From positions 92,840 to 156,839 of the forward strand of contig NZ_JAJEPR010000006.1 in the NCBI RefSeq assembly GCF_020686945.1: a stretch of DNA of 64,000 nt. The letters are read 5' to 3'. Numbering within the stretch: position 1 is the stretch's first letter; each line of letters starts with the position of its first letter. Source of the DNA: Limivivens faecihominis (GTDB taxonomy: Bacteria; Bacillota; Clostridia; Lachnospirales; Lachnospiraceae). A program made the translations under genes and the position numbers. This document shows, one piece after another, positions 1-6,878 of this stretch. The notes below the pieces were generated by a model. That model worked only from the letters and a program-made list of their open reading frames with translations. It searched no databases and was not told the DNA's origin.

Positions 1-458
1 ATACCTCTTACCTTGTCAACCTTATCGTACTCGATTTCCGGGAAGATCAGCTGCTCTTTGATACCAAGAGCGTAGTTTCCACGGCCGTCAAATGCGTTCG
101 GATTAACACCTCTGAAGTCACGAACTCGCGGCAGTGCTAAGTTAATTAAGCGATCTGCGAACTCATACATTCTGTCGCCACGCAGAGTAACTTTGCATCC
201 GATCGGCATACCCTCTCTGATTTTGAAGTTAGCCACGGATTTCTTTGCTCTTGTTACAACTGCTTTCTGGCCTGTGATGATTTCCATATCTTTAATGGCG
301 GTCTCTAAAGCTTTGGCATTCTCTTTTGCTTCACCAACACCCATGTTGATTACGATCTTGTCCAGCTTCGGAACTTCCATGATGTTTTTGTACTCGAATT
401 TCTTTTTCAGAGCTTCTACGATCTCGCTCTGATACTGCTCTTTCAGTCTGCTACTCAA
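1..458 (-). CDS. rplE: 50S ribosomal protein L5 (partial, C-terminus beyond window)
   Basis: Ribosomal protein L5 binds 5S rRNA in the central protuberance of the large subunit. The 152 visible residues include the family segment IVINMGVGEA near residue 35, ITGQKAVVTRAKKS, and the basic RVRDFRGVNPNAFDGRGNY region. The gene runs off the left edge, so the last part (about 25-30 residues by family length) is not seen. The start is read as TTG at 458, followed by SSRLKEQYQ, because AGGAGG lies 9 nt upstream and no ATG fits. It follows rplX in the S10-spc order. Identity is certain; the TTG start is an inference. Confidence 0.95.
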   Translation of the reverse strand, partial: MSSRLKEQYQSEIVEALKKKFEYKNIMEVPKLDKIVINMGVGEAKENAKALETAIKDMEIITGQKAVVTRAKKSVANFKIREGMPIGCKVTLRGDRMYEFADRLINLALPRVRDFRGVNPNAFDGRGNYALGIKEQLIFPEIEYDKVDKVRG

Positions 459-481
459 CTTGTGCAACCTCCTCTCTTAAA

Positions 482-781
482 TTAGTCGATAACTTCGCCG
501 GTTGCCTTCGCAACACGAACCTTCTTGTCGCCTTCCATCTTGAAGCCAACGCGGGTAGCTTTGCCTTTTACAACAAGCATAACGTTGGATGCATCGATGG
601 GAGCCTCTTTGTTTACGATACCGCCCTGCTGGTTAGCAGCGGAGGGTTTCGTATGTTTGGTTACCATGTTGACGCCCTCAACCAGAACTTTACCGTCTTT
701 AACAGCGAGGACTTTGCCTTCTTTGTCTTTATCTTTACCAGCGATTACCTTTACGGTGTCGCCCTTTTTGATTTTCATCAT
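482..781 (-). CDS. rplX: 50S ribosomal protein L24
   Basis: L24 is an early assembly protein of the 50S subunit. The 99-residue product begins with a KOW-type motif (KIKKGDTVKVIAGKDKDKEGKV) and has the typical NMVTKHTKP segment. Length is normal for the family. Two ATG codons stand in tandem (781 and 778). AGGAGG lies 10 nt before the first, so 781 was kept, though 778 is possible. It sits 15 nt after rplN and 23 nt before rplE. Confidence 0.97.
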   Translation of the reverse strand: MMKIKKGDTVKVIAGKDKDKEGKVLAVKDGKVLVEGVNMVTKHTKPSAANQQGGIVNKEAPIDASNVMLVVKGKATRVGFKMEGDKKVRVAKATGEVID

Positions 782-796
782 TTTACCGGCACCTCC

Positions 797-1165
797 TTAT
801 AATACTTCCGGAGCCAGGGAAGCAATTTTCATAAACTGCTTATCACGAAGCTCTCTGGCTACTGGCCCAAAAATACGGGTTCCTCTCGGAGTCTTATCAT
901 CCTTGATAATTACAGCAGCATTTTCATCGAAACGAATATAAGAACCGTCTTTACGACGAGTGCCATTTACGGTACGAACAACTACGGCTTTCACTACGTC
1001 GCCTTTTTTTACAACGCCGCCTGGTGTTGCATCTTTAACAGAAGCTACGATGATGTCTCCTACACTTGCATATCTTCTGGTAGAACCACCCATAACACGG
1101 ATGCAAAGAAGCTCTTTGGCACCAGTATTATCAGCAACTTTCAGTCTTGTCTCCTGCTGGATCAT
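797..1165 (-). CDS. rplN: 50S ribosomal protein L14
   Basis: L14 lies at the subunit interface near helix 95 of 23S rRNA. The 122 residues start MIQQETRLKVADNTGAKEL, the usual L14 opening, and contain the conserved VMGGSTRRYASVGDII and RGTRIFGPVARELR segments. Length matches the usual 122 residues. It is cotranscribed in the spc part of the cluster, 17 nt after rpsQ. Confidence 0.97.
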   Translation of the reverse strand: MIQQETRLKVADNTGAKELLCIRVMGGSTRRYASVGDIIVASVKDATPGGVVKKGDVVKAVVVRTVNGTRRKDGSYIRFDENAAVIIKDDKTPRGTRIFGPVARELRDKQFMKIASLAPEVL

Positions 1166-1182
1166 GCTGAATACCTCCTAAA

Positions 1183-1437
1183 TTATTTAACCTTCTCAAC
1201 GACTTCCACAAGTCTCCATCTCTTATCCTTGGAGAGCGGTCTTGTTTCCATAACTTTTACGGTATCACCTTTGCGGCATTCGTTGTTCTCGTCATGTGCT
1301 TTCAGTTTATAAGTTCTCTTTACAATTTTCTTGTAAAGCGGATGTTTTACATGGTCTTCTACAGCAACCACGATGGTTTTATCCATCTTATCGCTGACAA
1401 CTTTACCGGTACGAACTTTTCTCAGATTACGTTCCAC
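1183..1437 (-). CDS. rpsQ: 30S ribosomal protein S17
   Basis: S17 is a primary 16S rRNA-binding protein of the small subunit with an OB fold. The 84-residue product contains RKVRTGKVVSDKMDKTIVVA near the N-terminus and the conserved ETRPLSKDKRWRLVEV near the C-terminus. Length and position, between rpmC and rplN, are canonical. Confidence 0.97.
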   Translation of the reverse strand: MERNLRKVRTGKVVSDKMDKTIVVAVEDHVKHPLYKKIVKRTYKLKAHDENNECRKGDTVKVMETRPLSKDKRWRLVEVVEKVK

Positions 1438-1463
1438 AGTAGTACTCCTTTCTATTCAACCGA

Positions 1464-1673
1464 TTACTCAGCCTTCTCGGTGATGATGGTCTGAATTCTT
1501 GCGATATTCTTGCGAACCTCTTTGATTCTGCTTGTGTTGTCAAGCTGATTGGTCGCATTCTGGAATCTCAGGTTGAAGAGTTCCTTTTTAGCAGCTACTA
1601 ATTCTTCATTTAATTCTGCAGCTGATTTTGCCTTTAAATCTTCTACATACTTATTAATTTTCACTGTTATCAC
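1464..1673 (-). CDS. rpmC: 50S ribosomal protein L29
   Basis: L29 lies near the peptide exit tunnel and forms part of the docking site for trigger factor and SRP. The 69-residue helical protein has the family signature KELFNLRFQNATNQLDNTSR. The start overlaps the end of rplP by 20 nt, so translation is probably coupled. The ATG at 1673 gives MITVKINKYVEDLK, typical of clostridial L29. Confidence 0.96.
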   Translation of the reverse strand: MITVKINKYVEDLKAKSAAELNEELVAAKKELFNLRFQNATNQLDNTSRIKEVRKNIARIQTIITEKAE

Positions 1674-2091
1674 CGCCTTCTAAGTCTGCACGAGAAACGA
1701 TTTTACATTTGCAGGGTAACTTGTGCATAGCAAGACGCAGAGCCTCACGAGCAACATCTTCGGGTACGCCAGCCAGCTCGAACAGTACGCGTCCGGGTTT
1801 TACTACTGCTACCCAGTACTCCAGAGTACCTTTACCGGAACCCATTCGAGTCTCAGCGGGTTTTGCGGTTACAGGTTTATCCGGGAAAATTTTGATCCAA
1901 ACTTTACCACCACGTTTGATATAACGGGTCATAGCCACACGGGCTGCCTCGATCTGATTGGATTTAATCCAGCAGGGTTCGGTTGCAACTAAACCATATT
2001 CACCATTGGAGATGGTGTTTCCTCTAAGCGCTTTTCCGGCCATGGAGCCACGGAACTGTTTACGGCGCTTTACTCTCTTCGGCATTAACAT
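1654..2091 (-). CDS. rplP: 50S ribosomal protein L16
   Basis: L16 contacts A-site tRNA and helps organise the peptidyl transferase region. The 145 residues start MLMPKRVKRRKQFRG and contain the signatures RYIKRGGKVWIKIFPDKP and MGSGKGTLEYWVAVVKPGR. The start codon overlaps the stop of rpsC by one base (TAATG), and the 3' end overlaps rpmC by 20 nt. Confidence 0.97.
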   Translation of the reverse strand: MLMPKRVKRRKQFRGSMAGKALRGNTISNGEYGLVATEPCWIKSNQIEAARVAMTRYIKRGGKVWIKIFPDKPVTAKPAETRMGSGKGTLEYWVAVVKPGRVLFELAGVPEDVAREALRLAMHKLPCKCKIVSRADLEGGDNSEN

Positions 2092-2747
2092 TATTTATCG
2101 CTCCCTTCCTTATGTGCTTTTGTCGGAAGAACCTCGCCTTTGTAGATCCAAACTTTAACACCAAGTTTTCCGTATGTGGTGTCAGCCTCGGCGAAGCCAT
2201 AGTCAATATCTGCTCTTAATGTCTGCAGGGGAATGGTTCCCTCGCTGTAGAACTCGGTACGCGCAATATCTGCACCGCCCACACGTCCGGCAACAGCGGT
2301 CTTGATACCTTTGATGCCAGATTTCATGGAACGACCCATGCAGGATTTCATAGCACGACGGAAGGAAACACGGTTTTCCAGCTGGAGTGCGATGTTCTCT
2401 GCTACAAGCTGAGCATCACGATCCGGTCTCTTCACTTCCTTGATGTCTACTACAATTTTCTTGGAAGTCAGTTTCTGAACTTCTGCTTTTACTTTTTCGA
2501 TTTCTGCGCCGCCTTTACCGATTACAACGCCCGGTTTTGCGGTGTAGATGATAACCTTTACTCTGTCGGAAGCTCTTTCAATCTCGATACGGGAAACTCC
2601 GGCACTATATAATCTCTTCTTCAGGTATGTTCTGATGTTGTAATCCTCAACAAGATTGTCAGCGAAGTCAGCTTCTGCATACCATTTAGAATCCCAGTCC
2701 TTAATAACGCCGACTCTCAGGCCGTGCGGATTAACTTTCTGTCCCAT
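2091..2747 (-). CDS. rpsC: 30S ribosomal protein S3
   Basis: S3 forms part of the mRNA entry tunnel of the 30S subunit. The 218-residue product begins MGQKVNPHGLRVGVI. It carries the KH motif VVIGKGGAEIEKVK around residues 75-90, and the C-terminal S3 domain with GVKVWIYKGEVLP. Length is normal. It lies 14 nt after rplV. Confidence 0.97.
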   Translation of the reverse strand: MGQKVNPHGLRVGVIKDWDSKWYAEADFADNLVEDYNIRTYLKKRLYSAGVSRIEIERASDRVKVIIYTAKPGVVIGKGGAEIEKVKAEVQKLTSKKIVVDIKEVKRPDRDAQLVAENIALQLENRVSFRRAMKSCMGRSMKSGIKGIKTAVAGRVGGADIARTEFYSEGTIPLQTLRADIDYGFAEADTTYGKLGVKVWIYKGEVLPTKAHKEGSDK

Positions 2748-2761
2748 GCTTTACCTCCTAA

Positions 2762-3148
2762 TTATCTCTCATTCAGCACAACGGTGATGTGGCTCATTCT
2801 CTTTTCGATTCTGTAAGCTCTACCCTGTGCTCTCGGTCTGATTCTCTTCATGGTCGGTCCCTGGTTTGCGTAGCACTCCTCTACATAAAGATTATCAACA
2901 TTCATTCCATTATTGTTTTCAGCGTTTGCGATTGCTGATTTCAGTAATTTTTCAACTAAGGTGGAAGCATATCTCGGATTGTACATAACAATACCAAGAG
3001 CAGTCTTCACGTCCTTACCTCTGATGGCATCTAATACGAAGCATGCTTTCTGAACAGATACGCGAGCGTAAGATAAAGTAGCTGACGGTCTGGTATCCTT
3101 CTTTGCATTTCTTTCACGTTTAATCTGACTTCTATGTCCCTTTGCCAT
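2762..3148 (-). CDS. rplV: 50S ribosomal protein L22
   Basis: L22 lines the peptide exit tunnel through a long beta hairpin. The 128 residues have an N-terminal basic extension, MAKGHRSQIKRERNAKKDTRP, which is typical of the Lachnospiraceae form. The core includes ARVSVQKACFVLDAIRG, and the hairpin RIRPRAQGRAYRIEKRMSHI lies near the C-terminus. Confidence 0.97.
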   Translation of the reverse strand: MAKGHRSQIKRERNAKKDTRPSATLSYARVSVQKACFVLDAIRGKDVKTALGIVMYNPRYASTLVEKLLKSAIANAENNNGMNVDNLYVEECYANQGPTMKRIRPRAQGRAYRIEKRMSHITVVLNER

Positions 3149-3176
3149 TGATGTAACCTCCTTTCAAAAGTACGAA

Positions 3177-3461
3177 TTATTTACGAACGCCGGACTTCTT
3201 CTCGTCTTTACCGTGACCTCTGTAGGTTCTGGTAGCAACGAACTCACCCAGTTTATGTCCAACCATATCCTCGGTTACATAAACGGGCACATGTTTTCTG
3301 CCGTCGTGAACTGCGATTGTATGTCCAACCATCTGCGGGAAAATAGTGGAACGGCGGGACCAGGTTTTGATAACCTGTTTGTTACCTGCAGCGTTCATAG
3401 CATCTACTTTTTTCAGTAAGCTTTCATCGGCAAATGGTCCTTTTTTCAGTGAACGAGCCAT
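3177..3461 (-). CDS. rpsS: 30S ribosomal protein S19
   Basis: S19 sits in the head of the 30S subunit and pairs with S13. The 94-residue protein opens MARSLKKGPFAD and contains KTWSRRSTIFPQMVGHTIAVH and KLGEFVATRTYRGH, all family hallmarks. Canonical position between rplB and rplV. Confidence 0.97.
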   Translation of the reverse strand: MARSLKKGPFADESLLKKVDAMNAAGNKQVIKTWSRRSTIFPQMVGHTIAVHDGRKHVPVYVTEDMVGHKLGEFVATRTYRGHGKDEKKSGVRK

Positions 3462-3495
3462 GAGTGTTAACCTCCTTGTTTACTATCCTTGTTAA

Positions 3496-4338
3496 TTAGT
3501 TGATTGCCTTGCCGTCGCGTCTTCTTACAATCATCTTATTAGATTTCTTGTTTTTCTTTCTGGTCTTCAGGCCAAGAGCAGGTTTGCCCCACGGTGTGCA
3601 GGGACCCGGACGTCCGATACCAGTCTTTCCTTCTCCACCACCATGCGGATGGTCGTTCGGGTTCATTACGGAACCACGGACAGTCGGTCTGATACCCATG
3701 TGACGTTTTCTACCAGCTTTACCGATGTTGATCAGATTGTGCTCAGCGTTGCCAACCACACCCACGGTTGCTCTACAAATAATCGGAACCATTCTCATCT
3801 CACCAGAGGGAAGACGAAGAGTTGCGTATTTACCTTCTTTAGCCATCAGCTGTGCGCCGTTTCCAGCAGAACGAACAAGCTGTCCGCCTTTGCCCGGATA
3901 AAGCTCAACGTTGTGAACCATGGTACCTACTGCAATCTCGGAAAGGGGCAGGCAGTTACCGACTCTAACCTCGGCTTCCGGTCCATTCATAACCTTCATG
4001 CCAACCTTCAGTCCCTCGGGAGCAAGGATATATGCTTTCTCACCATCTGCGTAGCAGATCAGTGCGATGTTTGCTGTTCTGTTCGGATCGTACTCGATTC
4101 CAACTACAGTTGCGGGGATTCCATCTTTTCTTCTCTTGAAGTCGATGATTCTGTATTTCTTTCTGCTTCCACCGCCCTGGTGTCTTACAGTGATTTTACC
4201 CTGATTGTTACGTCCAGCGTTTTTCTGGAGAGATACAAGCAGGCTTTTCTCCGGTGTAGTCTTTGTGATTTCAGAGAAATCGGAACCGGTCATATGTCTT
4301 CTGGAAGGGGTATATGGATTATATACTTTAATTCCCAT
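3496..4338 (-). CDS. rplB: 50S ribosomal protein L2
   Basis: L2 is needed for subunit joining and for peptidyl transferase activity. The 280-residue product has the usual length, the N-terminal YNPYTPSRRHMTG, and the C-terminal block PNDHPHGGGEGKTGIGRPGP. That block holds the conserved histidine implicated in peptidyl transfer. Confidence 0.98.
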   Translation of the reverse strand: MGIKVYNPYTPSRRHMTGSDFSEITKTTPEKSLLVSLQKNAGRNNQGKITVRHQGGGSRKKYRIIDFKRRKDGIPATVVGIEYDPNRTANIALICYADGEKAYILAPEGLKVGMKVMNGPEAEVRVGNCLPLSEIAVGTMVHNVELYPGKGGQLVRSAGNGAQLMAKEGKYATLRLPSGEMRMVPIICRATVGVVGNAEHNLINIGKAGRKRHMGIRPTVRGSVMNPNDHPHGGGEGKTGIGRPGPCTPWGKPALGLKTRKKNKKSNKMIVRRRDGKAIN

Positions 4339-4403
4339 TGTTGTTTCTCCTTTCGATGTTTATCATCATGCTATCGAAGCAGCATATAGATTAAGGACAA
4401 AGA

Positions 4404-4703
4404 TTAAAGTCCTTCGAAGATCTCGATATCCTTGCTGTCAGCAGTAAGGGTAACGATTGCTTTCTTGGTCTTGGAAGTCTTGCCAACTACCATTCCACGG
4501 CGACGGTTCTTTCCGTCCTGGTTCATGGTATTTACGCTTTTAACTTTTGTTCCCTCGAACATTTTTTCAACGGCTTCCTTGATCTGATTCTTAGTAGCAT
4601 CGGTATGAACCAGGAAAGTGTATTTTTTCTCAGCCATAGCGTTCATGCTTTTCTCGGTAACAACCGGTTTCAGGATGACATCATAGTACTTTACGTCTGC
4701 CAT
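4404..4703 (-). CDS. rplW: 50S ribosomal protein L23
   Basis: L23 is the main docking site for trigger factor and SRP at the exit tunnel. The 99 residues include VILKPVVTEKSMNAM and FEGTKVKSVNTMNQDGKNRR. The start codon overlaps the rplD stop by one base. The gap to rplB (4339-4403) shows only a ribosome binding site. Confidence 0.97.
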   Translation of the reverse strand: MADVKYYDVILKPVVTEKSMNAMAEKKYTFLVHTDATKNQIKEAVEKMFEGTKVKSVNTMNQDGKNRRRGMVVGKTSKTKKAIVTLTADSKDIEIFEGL

Positions 4704-5323
4704 TATGCGTACACCTCCTCGATTGCTGCTACAGCGTCCTTGGTCAGGACTACGGTATTGTATTTCATTACATCGTATACGTTAATGGTGTTTACCAGAG
4801 CGGTCTTTACATCCGGGATATTTCTTGCGGAAAGAACCACGTTTGCATCGTTCTCTTTGGTAACTACCAGAGCTTTGTTCACGTTCAGGCTGTTCAGTAC
4901 GTTCTGCATAGCCTTTGTTTTCGGAGCATCCATGGTCAGCTGATCCAGTACGATGAGCTTGTTAGCCTGTACACGGCTGGTCAGAGCGGACTTCAGAGCT
5001 GCTCTCTTTTCTTTTTTGTTCATTTTGAAAGAATAGTCTCTCGGAACCGGTGCGAATACCATTCCGCCGCCTGTCCACTGCGGAGCTCTTGTTGAACCCT
5101 GTCTTGCATGACCGGTTCCTTTCTGTCTCCAGGGCTTTCTTCCGCCGCCAGATACTTCAGAACGGGTTTTGGCCTTCTGTGTACCCTGACGATTATTTGC
5201 AAGCTGGTTTACAACTGCCATGTGTACGAGGTGCTCGTTGATCTCTACACCAAATACAGCATCGTTCAGTTCGATGGTACCAACTTCTTTACCTTCCATA
5301 TTGTAAACGGTTACGTTTGCCAT
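4703..5323 (-). CDS. rplD: 50S ribosomal protein L4
   Basis: L4 lines the exit tunnel. In Escherichia coli it also represses the S10 operon by binding its leader. The 206-residue protein contains TRSEVSGGGRKPWRQKGTGH and the loop segment RAPQWTGGGMVFAPVPRDY, which are diagnostic. It overlaps rplW by one base. Its presence in the same operon as the structured rpsJ leader makes it one candidate regulator of that leader (inference). Confidence 0.97.
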   Translation of the reverse strand: MANVTVYNMEGKEVGTIELNDAVFGVEINEHLVHMAVVNQLANNRQGTQKAKTRSEVSGGGRKPWRQKGTGHARQGSTRAPQWTGGGMVFAPVPRDYSFKMNKKEKRAALKSALTSRVQANKLIVLDQLTMDAPKTKAMQNVLNSLNVNKALVVTKENDANVVLSARNIPDVKTALVNTINVYDVMKYNTVVLTKDAVAAIEEVYA

Positions 5324-5353
5324 TCTGTTGTTCCTCCTTTCCTAAAAAGTGCC

Positions 5354-5989
5354 TTATTTACCGGACTTAACGGTCTCTTTAACAGTTACTAATGCTTTCT
5401 TCGGTCCCGGTACGGCACCTTTCACTAAGAGAAGATTGTTTTCTACGTCAACTTTTACGATCTCCAGGTTCTGAACAGTGATCTGTTTGTGACCCATGTG
5501 ACCCGGCATTCCTTTTCCTTTGAAAACTTTGGACGGATCGGAGCAAGCGCCGTTGGAACCCTGATGACGATGGAATTTGGAACCATGAGCCATCGGACCT
5601 CTGTGCTGTCCGTTTTTCTTGATTGCGCCCTGGAAGCCTTTACCTTTGGAGATTGCAGTAGCGTCGATCTTGTCACCAGCGGTGAAGATGTCTGCTTTGA
5701 TCTCCTGAGCAACTGCGTACTCCTCTGCGTTTTCAAATTTGAACTCTCTTACATATCTCTTGTAAGACACGCCAGCCTTGTCAAAGTGGCCTTTCATCGG
5801 TTTGTTGATGAGTTTCTCTCTCTTGTCAACAAAACCTACCTGTACTGCTTTGTAACCGTCGTTGTCTTCGGTTTTCACCTGAGTTACTACACAGGGACCA
5901 GCCTGAAGTACGGTTACCGGGGTTAATACTCCGTCTTCGTTGAAGATCTGAGTCATTCCGACTTTTGTAGCTAAGATCGCTTTCTTCAT
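5354..5989 (-). CDS. rplC: 50S ribosomal protein L3
   Basis: L3 is an early assembly protein that reaches into the peptidyl transferase centre. The 211-residue product starts MKKAILATKVGMTQIFNEDG and has the conserved loop GSKFHRHQGSNGACSDPSKVFKGKGMPGHMG, quoted here only by its ends: GSKFHRHQG and GKGMPGHMG. It is separated from rpsJ by 138 nt, an unusually long gap for this cluster. Confidence 0.97.
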   Translation of the reverse strand: MKKAILATKVGMTQIFNEDGVLTPVTVLQAGPCVVTQVKTEDNDGYKAVQVGFVDKREKLINKPMKGHFDKAGVSYKRYVREFKFENAEEYAVAQEIKADIFTAGDKIDATAISKGKGFQGAIKKNGQHRGPMAHGSKFHRHQGSNGACSDPSKVFKGKGMPGHMGHKQITVQNLEIVKVDVENNLLLVKGAVPGPKKALVTVKETVKSGK

Positions 5990-6018
5990 TCTTTTTACCT
6001 CCTGTTTTTCTACAGCGG

Positions 6019-6035
6019 ATCACAGTTTGTGATCA
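6019..6035 (-). promoter_or_regulatory. Hairpin in the rpsJ-rplC gap
   Basis: A 7-bp perfect inverted repeat (GATCACA, 3-nt loop, TGTGATC) lies 30 nt before the rplC start inside a 138-nt gap. Other gaps in the operon are much shorter. There is no T-run, so it is not a simple terminator. It could be an mRNA processing or regulatory hairpin; function is unknown. Confidence 0.4.
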
Positions 6036-6127
6036 TCCTAGTCAAACAGTCAATATAAGTGGAACTTGACGTTACTTCTATATCAACCTTTTAGGATTCG
6101 CTCTAATTAAAGAATTGTGTTGGCTTA

Positions 6128-6448
6128 TCAGCCTTTTGCTTTCATCTTGATGTCAACATAGACACCAGCGGGCATTTCCAGTCTGGACAGTGCATCTACT
6201 GTCTTCTGGGTCGGAGCGGTGATATCGATCAGTCTCTTGTGAGTTCTCTGCTCAAACTGTTCTCTGGAATCTTTGTACTTATGAACGGCACGAAGAATGG
6301 TTACTACCTCTTTCTTAGTGGGAAGGGGAACCGGTCCGCTCACCTGTGCTCCATTTTTCTTTACAGTTTCAATGATTTTTTTAGCAGATGCATCGATTAA
6401 CTGATGATCATACGCTTTGAGAGTGATTCTCATTACCTGACTTGCCAT
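6128..6448 (-). CDS. rpsJ: 30S ribosomal protein S10
   Basis: S10 (also NusE) is part of the 30S head and of transcription antitermination complexes. The 106 residues contain MRITLKAYDHQLIDASAKKI, GPVPLPTKKEVVTILR and the C-terminal MPAGVYVDIKM. The ATG at 6448 is preceded by AGGAGG with a long 11-nt spacer rich in T. It is the first gene of the S10 cluster here. There is no tuf gene upstream, and it has its own promoter and a 265-nt leader. Confidence 0.97.
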   Translation of the reverse strand: MASQVMRITLKAYDHQLIDASAKKIIETVKKNGAQVSGPVPLPTKKEVVTILRAVHKYKDSREQFEQRTHKRLIDITAPTQKTVDALSRLEMPAGVYVDIKMKAKG

Positions 6449-6715
6449 AAAAAAAGTCGCCTCCTTATTCGCACTTTTAATGAGTACGACAAGCGGTGAC
6501 TGTACACGCTCCCGGGTGTTTCACGAACATTCCGGGTTGTTTTCCATCAAGGCCTGGTGTGTTTCAGGCTCCCGAACACAATTATGTTCCTTTTCTGTGA
6601 TGGTCAGTTTTAGTACAGTGACTTGTCGCCAGTTTTTAAACTTGACATTCGCTCCACGGAAAACCTGCGGATACCCGCAGCAACCTCACGTTTCAACGCT
6701 ATCAAGGTCACAACA
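6449..6715 (-). ncRNA. Structured 5' leader of the S10 operon
   Basis: The predicted transcript has about 265 nt before rpsJ. Complementary arms seen by eye, with plus-strand positions: a first hairpin CTGCGG/CCGCAG (6665-6680); a long-range stem made of CGACAAG with CTTGTCG and ACTGTAC with GTACAGT (6613-6628 with 6487-6505); inside it CCATCA with TGATGG; inside that GAACA/TGTTC and GCCTG/CAGGC hairpins; and a separate CCCGG/CCGGG hairpin. This is a multi-branched fold. Two hairpin loops share the sequence GAAACAC. A role in ribosomal protein feedback is inferred from position only; I do not recognise the family. Confidence 0.6.
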
Positions 6716-6721
6716 GTTTGT

Positions 6722-6798
6722 ATTATAATGGAAACGGTTCCAAAATGCAAGAGGTTTTTTCAAATTTTTTTAATTTTTTTCTAATTTTCTTTTTCAGG
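6722..6798 (-). promoter_or_regulatory. Promoter of the S10 operon with AT-rich upstream tract
   Basis: On the minus strand, TTGCAT (6745-6750) and a perfect TATAAT (6722-6727) are separated by exactly 17 nt. Upstream, 6751-6798 is an almost pure A/T tract, suited to an UP element for the RNA polymerase alpha subunit. Predicted start is near 6715. Confidence 0.85.
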
Positions 6799-6811
6799 GC
6801 ATTTTTCCAGG

Positions 6812-6852
6812 AAAAATGCCGGTCCGGCGGAGCTTTTTCCACCGGATCGGCA
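6812..6852 (-). terminator. Terminator of the sulfite/nitrite reductase gene
   Basis: A 15-nt stem with two mismatches (6838-6852 with 6817-6831) is followed by TTTTT on the minus strand, 27 nt after the reductase stop. It partly overlaps a second, perfect 11-bp palindrome at 6798-6820. Confidence 0.85.
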
Positions 6853-6878
6853 CAGTTTCTTCCTTATATAATAGGTTC

